Counted from the stretch's first letter, positions 33,281 through 41,962 are shown. The stretch is 64,000 bases of DNA from Thioalkalivibrio sp. ALJT (GCF_000381825.1 NZ_KB907130.1:1-64000), one strand, 5' to 3'. A program made the numbers and translations. The notes: generated from the letters alone by a model not told the origin.

Positions 33281-34354
33281 GTGGACGATATTGTTAAATC
33301 ACCAACGAAGAAAGCCCGCACCAGTACAGTCGGGCGCAGTAAGGCCATCACAAGATCAGAAGCCCTTGAGCAAGACTCCTGGCAAGATGAATTGGTTAAC
33401 CTCGCCCACGGCGACAGCCTCAACCATTACGCAAAATGGGAAACCCCGACCTGCATTGTCAGTGACGGAGGTTACGGAGTCTTGGGCTTCGAAGGAGATA
33501 CTTCTGACCATCTTGGGCTTCCTGAGTGGTATGAGCCTCACATCATCGAATGGTCCAAGAAGGCTACCGCTCAAACCACACTATGGTTCTGGAACAGCGA
33601 GATTGGTTGGGCGGCGGTTCATCCTATCCTCGAAAAGCACGGCTGGCGATACGTCAACGCTAATATCTGGAATAAGGGCAAGGGACATATCGCAGGCAAC
33701 GTAAATACAGCAAAAATCCGTCGCTTTCCCGTCACCACGGAAATTTGCGTTCAATACGTTTTCGAGGGAAGGGTAAACGGGACACCGCTCCGTGAATGGC
33801 TCATAGGAGAATGGGAGCGGACCGGACTTCCCCGGCGCGCTGCAAATACCGCTTGTGGAGTGAAAGACGCAGCCACCCGGAAATATCTCGACAAGGGCCA
33901 CCTTTGGTACTTCCCCCCGCCCGAAATGTTCGAGAAGCTACAAACCTACGCGAACGAACACGGCAAGCCGGAGGGCCGCCCTTACTTCTCATTTGACGGA
34001 AAAACTCCGGCAAAAGGCGAAGAATGGGCGAAAATGCGGGCAAAGTTCCGATGCCCCTACGGAGTTACCAATGTATGGGAGCGCCCCGCGCTCCGTGGCA
34101 AGGAACGCTTTTCAGTTCCGGGCGGGAAGGCTGTTCACCTGAACCAGAAGCCCTTAGACCTTCTGACTCAGATCATTGAAGCGACTACGGACCCAGGGGA
34201 CGTTGTTTGGGAGCCGTTCGGCGGTCTGTTTTCCGCGTCGGTCGCGGCCCGAAGGCTGAAGCGTCGGGCCTTCTCCGCTGAGATCGACCCGACCTATTTC
34301 TACTATGGGCTACAGAGATTCACTGAAGAAGTTCATCAGCATCCTCTTCTGTAA
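33281..34354 (+). CDS. DNA methyltransferase (N4/N6, beta class)
   Basis: This 357-residue enzyme has the catalytic region first (LAHGDSLNHY, then SDGGYG at 61-66). The SAM-binding region is near the C-terminus (HLNQKPLDLLTQIIE, then VVWEPFGGLFSASVAARR), the beta-class order. Motif IV is unusual: the usual D/S-P-P-Y is SDGGY. It would methylate A-N6 or C-N4 at a specific site to protect from the convergent nuclease. The start is GTG at 33281; nearby ATGs are out of frame. The gene and its neighbours are richer in A/T than the rest of the element. Confidence 0.85.
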   Translation: MDDIVKSPTKKARTSTVGRSKAITRSEALEQDSWQDELVNLAHGDSLNHYAKWETPTCIVSDGGYGVLGFEGDTSDHLGLPEWYEPHIIEWSKKATAQTTLWFWNSEIGWAAVHPILEKHGWRYVNANIWNKGKGHIAGNVNTAKIRRFPVTTEICVQYVFEGRVNGTPLREWLIGEWERTGLPRRAANTACGVKDAATRKYLDKGHLWYFPPPEMFEKLQTYANEHGKPEGRPYFSFDGKTPAKGEEWAKMRAKFRCPYGVTNVWERPALRGKERFSVPGGKAVHLNQKPLDLLTQIIEATTDPGDVVWEPFGGLFSASVAARRLKRRAFSAEIDPTYFYYGLQRFTEEVHQHPLL

Positions 34355-35234
34355 TATCGAGCCGTTCCTCAAGGGCGCGGCGGATCGCCGCGTCACTACC
34401 CTTGCTCAACAGCTTATTCCACTCCTGAACCGTCATGCCGTGCATCTGCGTTCGATAGACCCTCGCCTTGAATTCTTCAATTTCATCGTGGACGATTCTG
34501 TCCATCTTGGCGAAATTAGTGTCTAGTCGATAGCGGAAGGACCGAATCAATTCACGGAGCTTGTCCTGATACTCCGGGGTCGGTTTATAATCTGAGCCAC
34601 CCGGCCCCCAAGACTGAACGAACCTCTGAGCTTCCCGAAACTCTTCTGGCGTGCCTTGGAATTTATAGCCGTTTGTGTTTGTTTGTTGAAGGTTGCCGGT
34701 TCGGCTTGTCGTATCCTCCGGCTCCAACACCAAATAATCAGGCGGGTTGTGGTAGTGGTTATCGCGCGCCTTTGCGACGGAAAGCCCGGACACAATACAC
34801 ACGTCAATAATTCGGGGTTTCCCGTAGATCAAATGCTCGGGCAACCATGCCAGCATTGCCACATAGGTTTCGTCGTTCGGGAAATGATTCTGAGAGTCCT
34901 TGAAACGCGCGGTGATCTCTGTCGCAAGCGGGAACCACGCTTTGATCTCAAAGCCCGGCGTCGGCGTTACGCCCTGAAAAATCGTATCAGGAAACCCCGG
35001 GTCTTGACGCAGCCACTCACCGTGCCCGTGGAACTCCTCTTGGTCGTTGAGGAACTCAACACTGTTGAACTCAATCATGTTCCCTACCAGGGGGGACAGC
35101 TTCGAGATAACCTTGGAAAGATTGACCGCCGCTTCGGGGGTTATCGGCTTGGTGACGTCAAGAACGTCGAACACATGCCCGGAGGTACTCTTGAGATGCT
35201 TGGCGCCGATCTCAAGCACTTGTTTTGTTTCCAT
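34320..35234 (-). CDS. Putative type II restriction endonuclease, PD-(D/E)xK
   Basis: This 304-residue protein shows FPDTIFQG at 81-88 and FEIKAWFP at 95-102. The spacing (PD-x12-EIK) and strand-like context fit a PD-(D/E)xK nuclease core, with catalytic Asp83, Glu96 and Lys98. No family is recognised. It converges on the methyltransferase, their 3' ends overlapping by 35 bp, so the pair reads as a restriction-modification system that defends or stabilises the element. The ATG at 35234 has GGGTGG upstream. Recognition sequence unknown. Confidence 0.72.
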   Translation of the reverse strand: METKQVLEIGAKHLKSTSGHVFDVLDVTKPITPEAAVNLSKVISKLSPLVGNMIEFNSVEFLNDQEEFHGHGEWLRQDPGFPDTIFQGVTPTPGFEIKAWFPLATEITARFKDSQNHFPNDETYVAMLAWLPEHLIYGKPRIIDVCIVSGLSVAKARDNHYHNPPDYLVLEPEDTTSRTGNLQQTNTNGYKFQGTPEEFREAQRFVQSWGPGGSDYKPTPEYQDKLRELIRSFRYRLDTNFAKMDRIVHDEIEEFKARVYRTQMHGMTVQEWNKLLSKGSDAAIRRALEERLDITEEDADELLQ

Positions 35235-35308
35235 ATCCACCCTGCGTGATGATAAATCACCAATGTACAAGGTGGGCCGGAGCGTGTCGAGCAGAAGGGG
35301 GCGCAAAC

Positions 35309-35341
35309 GAAAAAGCCGCCCGGGTTAGGGGCGGCTTTTCG
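35309..35341. terminator. Bidirectional terminator at the right end of the element
   Basis: AAAAGCCGCCC pairs with GGGGCGGCTTTT around a short loop. It insulates the endonuclease gene from tRNA-side transcription. Confidence 0.75.
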
Positions 35342-35380
35342 ACTTTCGATGCCTGCGGGCTGGAGTTTCCAGCGTTTTCC

Positions 35381-35404
35381 GCTAGGCGGGTATTTAGGCG
35401 GGTA
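35381..35404 (+). repeat. Right pair of 12-bp arm-like sites
   Basis: GGCGGGTA at 35385 and 35397, in the same orientation and spacing as the left-end pair. It lies 43 bp inside attR. Confidence 0.6.
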
Positions 35405-35446
35405 AGGCATGAAACCATGCCGGAAGCCCACTAAATACTGGGAATA

Positions 35447-35460
35447 TGGCGGAGAGGGAG
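35447..35460. repeat. attR of the integrated element
   Basis: These are the last 14 bases of tRNA-Ser(UGA) including CCA, identical to attL at 24176-24189. The tRNA stays complete on this side. Confidence 0.8.
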
Positions 35461-35536
35461 GGATTCGAACCCTCGAGGGGCTTTCACCCCTGCCGGTTTT
35501 CAAGACCGGTGCAATCAACCGCTCTGCCACCTCTCC
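35447..35536 (-). tRNA. tRNA-Ser (anticodon UGA)
   Basis: On the minus strand 90 bases form a class II tRNA with a long variable arm and encoded CCA. The acceptor GGAGAGG pairs with CCTCTCC, the anticodon loop is CTTGAAA (TGA) and the T loop TTCGAAT. Its first 14 plus-strand bases (35447-35460) serve as attR of the integrated element and remain functional. Confidence 0.95.
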
Positions 35537-35657
35537 GAGGCCGGGCATTGTCTGGCAAGGGGGCTGCGGAGGCAACCGCATGTGTGCGGCGTGGCCTGGC
35601 GGCCACGAGAGGGAGGGGTGGATTCGGCCGGAGGCCTCACTCTTCGGGCGTTGCCTT

Positions 35658-35730
35658 GTCGAACCCTCGGGAGCTTTTCACCCCTGCCGGTTTTCAAGAC
35701 CGGTGCAATCAACCGCTCTGCCACCTCTCC
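35658..35730 (-). pseudogene. Truncated tRNA-Ser (UGA) copy
   Basis: The 5' acceptor strand, D arm, anticodon arm and variable arm match the intact tRNA-Ser 200 bp away. The T stem and 3' acceptor strand are replaced by unrelated sequence, so it cannot fold. The upstream flank (GAGGCCGGGCA) is also repeated, pointing to a tandem duplication followed by loss of the 3' end. Confidence 0.8.
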
Positions 35731-35808
35731 GAGGCCGGGCAGTGTCTGGTAATCGGGCGCAAGAGGCTTGACGGGCGAGGCCGGTGGCCCTAACCTTTGC
35801 GACGCTCT

Positions 35809-35883
35809 GGGCGGTTAGCTCAGCGGTAGAGCACTGCCTTCACACGGCAGGGGTCACTAGTTCGAACCTAGTACCGCCCACCA
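35809..35883 (+). tRNA. tRNA-Val (anticodon CAC)
   Basis: These 75 bases fold as a complete tRNA with CCA: acceptor GGGCGGT/ACCGCCC, anticodon stem CTGCC/GGCAG with loop TTCACAC (CAC), and T loop TTCGAAC. It decodes GUG. Confidence 0.95.
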
Positions 35884-35895
35884 GATCTGAACGGG

Positions 35896-35931
35896 AAAAG
35901 CGGCCTTGGAGAAACCAGGCCGCTTTTTTTG
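35896..35931 (+). terminator. Intrinsic terminator of tRNA-Val
   Basis: AAAGCGGCCT pairs with AGGCCGCTTT across TGGAGAAACC and is followed by a T run. Confidence 0.85.
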
Positions 35932-36164
35932 TGTCTGCAGTGCCCCGGTGGATGCGGCATGCGAGCGCCCGGGCCACGGTTTTCGGGGCTGTGAGGGCAA
36001 GCAGGGGAGAGCGATTCGACGGGCACGTTGTGCCTCGCCCTTCTATCTAACGACAATTACTCTGGCCGTCGCCTGCGGCGACGTTCGAGTGTCGCTGCGC
36101 GTCACCCGTCGAACCATCGTTTTGATTTCTCGGGTTCGAATCCTCGTACCTTGGGGGCCAGACA
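35932..36164. other. Non-coding stretch with a T-arm-like fragment
   Basis: No gene is seen. At 36131-36146 the plus strand reads CGGGTTCGAATCCTCG, a T-arm-like fragment without the rest of a tRNA. A similar fragment precedes the terminator beside tRNA-Arg (601-614), so both may be traces of lost tRNAs or attachment sites. Confidence 0.4.
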
Positions 36165-36196
36165 CGAAAAAGGGGCCACATGGGCCCCTTTGCTTC
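36165..36196 (-). terminator. Terminator of tRNA-Ser(CGA)
   Basis: AAAGGGGCC pairs with GGCCCCTTT around a short loop; the minus-strand side ends in TTTTTCG. It begins 5 bases past the tRNA CCA end. Confidence 0.8.
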
Positions 36197-36200
36197 AATC

Positions 36201-36290
<90 letters not shown>

Positions 36291-36380
36291 TTGGGTCGCT
36301 GGGACACGAAGACGACGCCTCATGCCCACGGCGGAGCGAATCCTAGCAGATCTGGAGGCGGTAGCGGTAGCGTCGCTGTT

Positions 36381-37025
36381 TCAGGGCATCAGTCGCGTGA
36401 TCTCCCATTCATCTCCGGTGCGGCGGAACTGGAACCGGTCGTGGAGTCGGTTCGGGCGGCCCTGCCAGAATTCGAACAGCTCCGGTTGGAGGCGGTAGCC
36501 GATCCAGGCTGGATCACGCGGGATTTCGCCTGCCGGGTGTTGTTGTTCGAGGGTGCGTACGCGTTCCTCCAGGGTCTGGCGGTTTTCGATCGGGTGGCTC
36601 TGGGTTGATGCGGCGGCGGCCAGCTGGCTGCCGCGCGGGCGTTGCTGGAAGTAGTCGTCTGCCAGGTCAGCGGGCAGGGCGCTGACCGGCCCTTCCACGC
36701 GGATCTGGCGTTCGGTCTCGGGCCAGTAGAACAGGAGGGCGGCCCGCGGGTTCTCGTTGAGATCCTGACCCTTGCGGCTGCGTGAATCGGTGTACCACGC
36801 GAGGCCCTCGGCATCGACATGTTTGAGCAGGACGGTGCGTGCGGAGGGCTGGCCATCGGCATCTGCGGTGGCGAGGATCATGGCGGTCGGGTCCGGATTG
36901 CCGGCCTCGCGCGCGGCCTGCAGCCATTCGTTGAGAAGGGCGAGGGGGCTGGTGTTCAGATCGCGGCGGCGCAGCTCTGCGTGGGTGTAGTCACGACGGG
37001 TATGGCGGTGATCGGCGGTGCTCAT
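36381..37025 (-). CDS. pdxH: Pyridoxamine 5'-phosphate oxidase
   Basis: This 214-residue FMN enzyme makes pyridoxal 5'-phosphate from pyridoxine or pyridoxamine phosphate. The FMN-binding segments are visible (ARTVLLKHVDAEGLAWYTD, SRKGQDLNENPRAALLFYW), as is QIRVEGPVSALP and the C-terminal signature PELFEFWQGRPNRLHDR. Length matches E. coli PdxH. It is a single gene, divergent from the CDGSH/glutamate-synthase fusion gene. Confidence 0.96.
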   Translation of the reverse strand: MSTADHRHTRRDYTHAELRRRDLNTSPLALLNEWLQAAREAGNPDPTAMILATADADGQPSARTVLLKHVDAEGLAWYTDSRSRKGQDLNENPRAALLFYWPETERQIRVEGPVSALPADLADDYFQQRPRGSQLAAAASTQSHPIENRQTLEERVRTLEQQHPAGEIPRDPAWIGYRLQPELFEFWQGRPNRLHDRFQFRRTGDEWEITRLMP

Positions 37026-37147
37026 GGGGCTCCCGGGGCTGGGGTCTGTGGTTCATCATACGGTGGCGTGAAAGAATCGGAAATTTATTCGATGCTTGCG
37101 GTCAGAGTTCGGGACTGTTTATTCAAACGTAATGCAAGGAGCATCTG

Positions 37148-38710
37148 ATGGCCGATCCGATCATCGCCGCCGTGGAACCCAGGGGCGTGGAGTTGAAAAG
37201 GGGTGAGGAGTACGCCTTTTGTCGTTGTGGCCTGTCGCAGGATCAGCCCTTCTGCGACGGGTCGCACCAGGGGACCGGCATCGTGCCGTTGGTGTTTGCG
37301 GCCGAGGAAGATGGCGAGGTGTACCTGTGCCAGTGCAAGCAGTCCGGCAACCTTCCGTATTGTGACGGTACCCATGCACAGTTCGATGCGGATGCGGTCG
37401 GGGGACCGGCCGCGGGTTCCGGTGTTCCGGAGAAGGAAGCGGACCCGGGCACTGGCATGCCGCAGCCGAGGAACAGCGATACCGAGCCTCATGTGGAATG
37501 GATCCATGCCCTGGCGCGGGAGGGGCTGGACGGGATCGGTCATCACGGTTCGACGGTCGCGATGGGGGTGCCGCGGAGTCGCCTGCCGAGCTGGGACGAG
37601 ATCCAGCTTCTCGCCGCGCAACTGGCATCGCGTCCGCTGGATGACGATGCGGAGGTCGGCACTCGATTGGTAATCGGCCCGGAGGCGCGGCGTCCATTGG
37701 AACTGGAGATCCCGCTGCTGGTGTCGGACATGAGTTTCGGGGCGTTGTCGCGCGAGGCGAAGATTGCGCTGGCACGCGGTGCGCAGGGTGCCGGGACCGG
37801 TATTTGTTCCGGGGAAGGCGGCATGCTGGATGCGGAGCAGGCCGAGAATTCGCGCTATTTGTTCGAGCTGGGGCCGGCCGGTTTCGGGTATTCCGAGGCC
37901 ATCATGGACCGGATTCAGGCCTTCCATTTCAAGGCGGGTCAGGCGGCCAAGACCGGCGTGGGTGGGGTGCTCCCGGGTAGCAAGGTCAGTACCGAGATCG
38001 CGCAGGTAAGGGGGATCGAAGCGGGGCAGGATGCGCTCTCGCCCGCGGCCAATCCCCAACTGGAAACCGCCGCGGATTTTCGGCGATTTTCCGATGTGGT
38101 GCGCGAGAAGACGGGTGGGGTGCCGATTGGCTTCAAACTCTCGGCCAACCATATCGAAGCCGACCTGGCGTTTGCCCTGGAGGCCGGGGCGGACTACTTG
38201 ATCCTCGACGGGCGCGGTGGCGGCACAGGTGCCGCGCCGGCCCTGCTGCGTGATCACATCAGTGTCCCGACGATTCCCGCGCTGGCGCGTGCCCGCCGCT
38301 TTCTGGATGCGAATGGTGCCTCCGGCCGGGTCACCCTGCTGGTGACAGGGGGTCTGCGCACCCCTGCAGATTTCATCAAGGCCATGGCGCTGGGTGCGGA
38401 CGGGGTTGCACTGGCCAACTCCGCGATTCAGGCGGTCGGTTGCGTGGGGGCCAGGATGTGTCATACCAACCAGTGCCCCAGCGGCGTTGCGACCCAGGAC
38501 CCGAAACTGCGCAGCCGGCTGGACCCGCAGGAGGGTGCCGAACGGCTGTCGCGGTTCCTCGCGGGATCGACGGCCCTGATGCAGGTGCTGGCACGCGCCT
38601 GCGGGCATGCCAGTCTCGAGGACTTCGGGCCGAATGACCTGACGACCTTTGACCGTGACCTCGCGCGTCTGGCCGGCATTCAGTATGCGGGCGTACTGGA
38701 AGGTTCCTGA
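37148..38710 (+). CDS. CDGSH iron-sulfur / glutamate synthase FMN-domain fusion
   Basis: This 520-residue protein joins two modules. Residues 1-80 hold two CDGSH motifs, FCRCGLSQDQPFCDGSH and LCQCKQSGNLPYCDGTH, each with the three Cys and one His that bind a 2Fe-2S cluster. Residues 130-510 form the FMN-binding barrel of glutamate synthase large subunits (SDMSFGALSREAKIALA, GICSGEGGM, GVGGVLPGSKV, DGRGGGTGAAP, GARMCHTNQCPSGVATQDP). The glutaminase domain is absent, so it is a glutamate-synthase-related oxidoreductase with unknown electron acceptor. Start ATG at 37148, with AAGGAG upstream. Confidence 0.88.
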   Translation: MADPIIAAVEPRGVELKRGEEYAFCRCGLSQDQPFCDGSHQGTGIVPLVFAAEEDGEVYLCQCKQSGNLPYCDGTHAQFDADAVGGPAAGSGVPEKEADPGTGMPQPRNSDTEPHVEWIHALAREGLDGIGHHGSTVAMGVPRSRLPSWDEIQLLAAQLASRPLDDDAEVGTRLVIGPEARRPLELEIPLLVSDMSFGALSREAKIALARGAQGAGTGICSGEGGMLDAEQAENSRYLFELGPAGFGYSEAIMDRIQAFHFKAGQAAKTGVGGVLPGSKVSTEIAQVRGIEAGQDALSPAANPQLETAADFRRFSDVVREKTGGVPIGFKLSANHIEADLAFALEAGADYLILDGRGGGTGAAPALLRDHISVPTIPALARARRFLDANGASGRVTLLVTGGLRTPADFIKAMALGADGVALANSAIQAVGCVGARMCHTNQCPSGVATQDPKLRSRLDPQEGAERLSRFLAGSTALMQVLARACGHASLEDFGPNDLTTFDRDLARLAGIQYAGVLEGS

Positions 38711-38869
38711 GCGCATTCCTTCACCGCGCGGGCGCTGACAACGCCGGGTGTGCGACCACCGCAGTGAGGGGCTATTTCCCGTCTGCGGGCGGGCGCGGTT
38801 GATCTCCGGGCTGCGCACGCGTGTAATGCGCATTTACTGTTGCCGGCGCTCGCCGGAAGAAGCCTGGTC

Positions 38870-41167
38870 ATGTCCGCAGCACCCGATACCCTGTTCTCCC
38901 GCCGGCCCTACTGGGCCAGGCGCTTCGGCACGGCCCCGTTCCTGCCGACCACACGCGAGGAAATGGACACCCTTGGCTGGGACAGCTGCGATATCGTCCT
39001 GGTGACCGGTGACGCCTACGTGGATCATCCCAGTTTCGGGATGGCAATTATCGGGCGTCTGCTCGAGGCGCAGGGGTTCCGGGTCGGTATCCTGGCGCAG
39101 CCCGACTGGACCTCGGCCGAGCCGTTCCGTGCGCTCGGTCGGCCCAACCTGTTCTTCGGTGTGACCGCCGGGAACATGGATTCCATGGTCAACCACTACA
39201 CCGCCGAGCGGAAACTGCGCTCTAACGATGCCTACACCCCGGGTGACGTGCATGGCCGGCGTCCGGATCGCGCGGTGATTGTCTATGCCCAGCGTGCTCG
39301 GGAGGCCTACAAGGATGTACCGGTGGTTGCCGGGGGTATCGAGGCCAGCCTGCGGCGTATCGCGCACTACGACTACTGGCAGGACAAGGTCCGGCGTTCG
39401 GTCCTGCTGGATGCGCGGGCCGATATCCTGTTGTTCGGCAATGCCGAGCGGGCGCTGGTGGAACTGGCCCACCGAGTCGCGGCCGGCGAGCATCCGCGCG
39501 AGATCACGGATCTGCGCGGTACGGCGTTTATGCGTGACCGGGTGCCCGCGGACTACGTCGAGCTGGATTCGAGCGAGGTCGACACCCCCGGACCGGTGGA
39601 CGCGAATCCGGACCCCTACGCGATGGTCACGGCCGAGACCTGCGCCGACGCCGACGCGGCCACCGCAGACGGGGCGGGCGCAGAGGCGACGCCAGGGGCC
39701 CGGGTGGTCCGCTTTCATCGCGACATCCCGCGCGGCACCCCGCGCGAGCGCACGGTCATCCGCATCCCCGCCTTTGAACAGGTTCGCGGCGACTCGGTGC
39801 TGTACGCGCATGCCTCGCGGGTCCTCCATCTGGAGACCAACCCGGGCAACGCGCGCGCCATCGTGCAACGTCACGGCGACAAGGAGGTGTGGCTGAATCC
39901 GCCACCGATCCCGCTGTCGACCGCAGAGATGGATGCGGTGTTCGACCTGCCCTATGCGCGCGCCCCGCACCCGTCGTACGGCGATGCGCGCATCCCGGCC
40001 TGGGAGATGATCCGCTTCTCGGTGAACATCATGCGCGGCTGTTTCGGGGGCTGCACCTTCTGCTCCATCACCGAGCATGAGGGGCGCATTATCCAGAGCC
40101 GTTCCGAGGAGAGTGTGCTGCGTGAGATCGAGGAGATCCGCGACAAGGTCGACGGCTTTACGGGCGTAATCTCGGACCTGGGCGGCCCGACGGCGAACAT
40201 GTACCGCCTGGCCTGCAAGGACCCGAAGATCGAGCGCTCCTGCCGCCGCCTGTCCTGTGTCTACCCCGGGATCTGCAGCAATCTGGATACCGATCACAGC
40301 CCCCTGATACGGCTTTACCGCAAGGCGCGGGCCCTGCCCGGCATCAAGAAGATCCTGATTGCCTCCGGTCTGCGTTACGACCTGGCGGTAGAGTCGCCCG
40401 AGTACGTAAAGGAGCTGGTCACTCACCACGTCGGGGGTTACCTGAAGATTGCGCCGGAACATACGGAAAGTGGGCCACTATCGCGGATGATGAAGCCGGG
40501 CATGGGGGCCTATGACCGGTTCCGGGCGCTGTTCGAAAAGTACTCGCGGGCGGCCGGCAAGGAGCAGTACCTGATCCCGTACTTCATCGCGGCCCACCCC
40601 GGCACCACCGACCAGGACATGCTGCAGCTGGCCCTGTGGCTCAAGCGCCATGGCTTTCGTGCCGATCAGGTGCAGGCCTTTCTGCCCAGCCCGATGGCGC
40701 TGGCCACGGCCATGTGGCATTCCGGGCGTGACCCGCTGCGCGGCATTCGGCGCAAGGCGAACGAACGCGTTCCGGTTGCGCGCGGGGTGCGCGCGCGGCG
40801 GTTGCACAAGGCCTTTCTGCGTTATCACGATCCCAACAACTGGCCGTTGCTGCGTGATGCGCTACAGCGCATGGGACGGGCGGATCTGATCGGAAACGGC
40901 AAGCACCACCTGGTGCCTACCTGGCAGCCGGCAGGGACCGGGCAGGGCGGTGCGCGGCCTGCCACGGGTGGCCGTATCACTCGTGGCGGCAAGGCGCTCC
41001 GACGTCGTGGGCAAACCTTCCAGACGCAGCACAACGGTGTCGAGGCCGCCGCACGCCCGGGGGGCAAGCCGGTGGCCGCTACCGGAAAGCCCCCGGGGCC
41101 GAAGAAACCGCGCAAGGGCAACGGCGCGCGCCGGGGGCGCCCGGCGGGCCGGGGTCCGCGCGGCTGA
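38870..41167 (+). CDS. YgiQ-family radical SAM protein
   Basis: This 765-residue protein has the N-terminal YgiQ domain ([37 protein letters not shown]). A radical SAM core carries the cluster motif CFGGCTFC in [20 protein letters not shown], and further typical segments are [11 protein letters not shown] and [14 protein letters not shown]. The last ~90 residues are Lys/Arg/Gly/Pro-rich and resemble an RNA- or DNA-binding tail. The family is widespread and its reaction is not established. The ATG at 38870 is preferred to an upstream TTG. It is monocistronic and converges with the SDR gene. Confidence 0.92.
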   Translation: MSAAPDTLFSRRPYWARRFGTAPFLPTTREEMDTLGWDSCDIVLVTGDAYVDHPSFGMAIIGRLLEAQGFRVGILAQPDWTSAEPFRALGRPNLFFGVTAGNMDSMVNHYTAERKLRSNDAYTPGDVHGRRPDRAVIVYAQRAREAYKDVPVVAGGIEASLRRIAHYDYWQDKVRRSVLLDARADILLFGNAERALVELAHRVAAGEHPREITDLRGTAFMRDRVPADYVELDSSEVDTPGPVDANPDPYAMVTAETCADADAATADGAGAEATPGARVVRFHRDIPRGTPRERTVIRIPAFEQVRGDSVLYAHASRVLHLETNPGNARAIVQRHGDKEVWLNPPPIPLSTAEMDAVFDLPYARAPHPSYGDARIPAWEMIRFSVNIMRGCFGGCTFCSITEHEGRIIQSRSEESVLREIEEIRDKVDGFTGVISDLGGPTANMYRLACKDPKIERSCRRLSCVYPGICSNLDTDHSPLIRLYRKARALPGIKKILIASGLRYDLAVESPEYVKELVTHHVGGYLKIAPEHTESGPLSRMMKPGMGAYDRFRALFEKYSRAAGKEQYLIPYFIAAHPGTTDQDMLQLALWLKRHGFRADQVQAFLPSPMALATAMWHSGRDPLRGIRRKANERVPVARGVRARRLHKAFLRYHDPNNWPLLRDALQRMGRADLIGNGKHHLVPTWQPAGTGQGGARPATGGRITRGGKALRRRGQTFQTQHNGVEAAARPGGKPVAATGKPPGPKKPRKGNGARRGRPAGRGPRG

Positions 41168-41179
41168 CGCCGAGCGGGA

Positions 41180-41962
41180 TCAGGATGGCTCAGGCGGGAT
41201 CTGGCCCTCGAGACTGAGATTTTGCCCGGTTGTGCTGCGGTCACCGGGGTCAAGGAAGTAGAGATAGGGACCCACGACCGCGTCCGGCTCCGGCAGCAGG
41301 TCGGCGTTCTCTCCGGGGTAGTGGCCGGCACGGAAGCGGGTACGCACCGGGCCGGTGTCGACGCCGTTTACGTGGATGAAGCGCGGTTCGTTCTGGTGTT
41401 CGTGGGCGAGGATGTCGATCAGCGCATCCTGCGCGGCCTTGGCCATGCCGAAGGCGCCCCAGAAGGCCTTGCGTGCGTTCTGAGTGGACACCACCAGGCT
41501 GCCGGTCGGGCTTTGTTCCAGCAAAGGCAGTATGGCCTGCACGAGGAAGAAGGGCCCGTGCAGGTTGCTGTTGATGACCTTGAACCAGAGTTCGGGATCG
41601 TAGTTCTTCATCGGCATCAGCGCGCCCGCCCAGCCGGCGTTCAGCACTACCCCGTCCAGACGACCCAGCGAATCGCGGATGTTTTCCGCGAGGTCGCCGT
41701 AGTCCTTGACGGTGGCGCCTTCGAGGTTCAAGGGGTAGATGGCGGGTTGCGGATGCCCGGCCTGTTCGATCAGGTCGTAGACATGCTCCAGGCCCTTCAG
41801 GTCCTTGTCCAGCAGGACGACGGTCGCACCGGCAGCGGCACAGGCGCGTGCGACCGCGCGGCCAATCCCGTCGGCGGCCCCGGTCACGAGGATGACGCGC
41901 TGGTCGAAGGCACCCGGTTCCGGGCGGTAGGCGAGCAGGCGTGGGATATCAAGGTCGGTCAA
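41180..41962 (-). CDS. YciK-like short-chain dehydrogenase without catalytic Tyr
   Basis: This 260-residue Rossmann protein has the cofactor motif VTGAADGIGRAVARACAAAG and NAGWAG. The usual catalytic YxxxK reads FGMAK in AFWGAFGMAKAAQDALID: the codon is TTC, so the Tyr is Phe while the Lys remains. The conserved Ser region VVSTQNARK is present. It resembles E. coli YciK in length and in the WGA(Y/F) context. Without Tyr it may have lost oxidoreductase activity. TTG at 41962 is the start: GGAGG lies 8 bases upstream, and it overlaps the hpnE stop (TTGA), so the two are translationally coupled. Confidence 0.82.
   Translation of the reverse strand: MTDLDIPRLLAYRPEPGAFDQRVILVTGAADGIGRAVARACAAAGATVVLLDKDLKGLEHVYDLIEQAGHPQPAIYPLNLEGATVKDYGDLAENIRDSLGRLDGVVLNAGWAGALMPMKNYDPELWFKVINSNLHGPFFLVQAILPLLEQSPTGSLVVSTQNARKAFWGAFGMAKAAQDALIDILAHEHQNEPRFIHVNGVDTGPVRTRFRAGHYPGENADLLPEPDAVVGPYLYFLDPGDRSTTGQNLSLEGQIPPEPS

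Larger units (their letters stand above)
24176..35460. mobile_element. 11.3 kb integrative element in tRNA-Ser(UGA)
   Basis: The element is bounded by a 14-bp direct repeat of the tRNA-Ser 3' end, TGGCGGAGAGGGAG, at 24176-24189 and 35447-35460. Inside are a tyrosine integrase at the left end and an AlpA-like regulator. A primase-helicase and an iteron-rich region follow. Further right are a serine recombinase, small and large terminase genes, a few unknowns and a convergent restriction-modification pair. No capsid, portal, tail, lysis or conjugation genes are present. The tRNA-Ser at the right end is intact. The gene set suggests a phage satellite or reduced prophage. The RM part is visibly richer in A/T than the rest. 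Confidence 0.85.

Noticed and set aside
24176-35460. Intact prophage
   Set aside because: No capsid, portal, tail, holin or lysin gene is present in the element.
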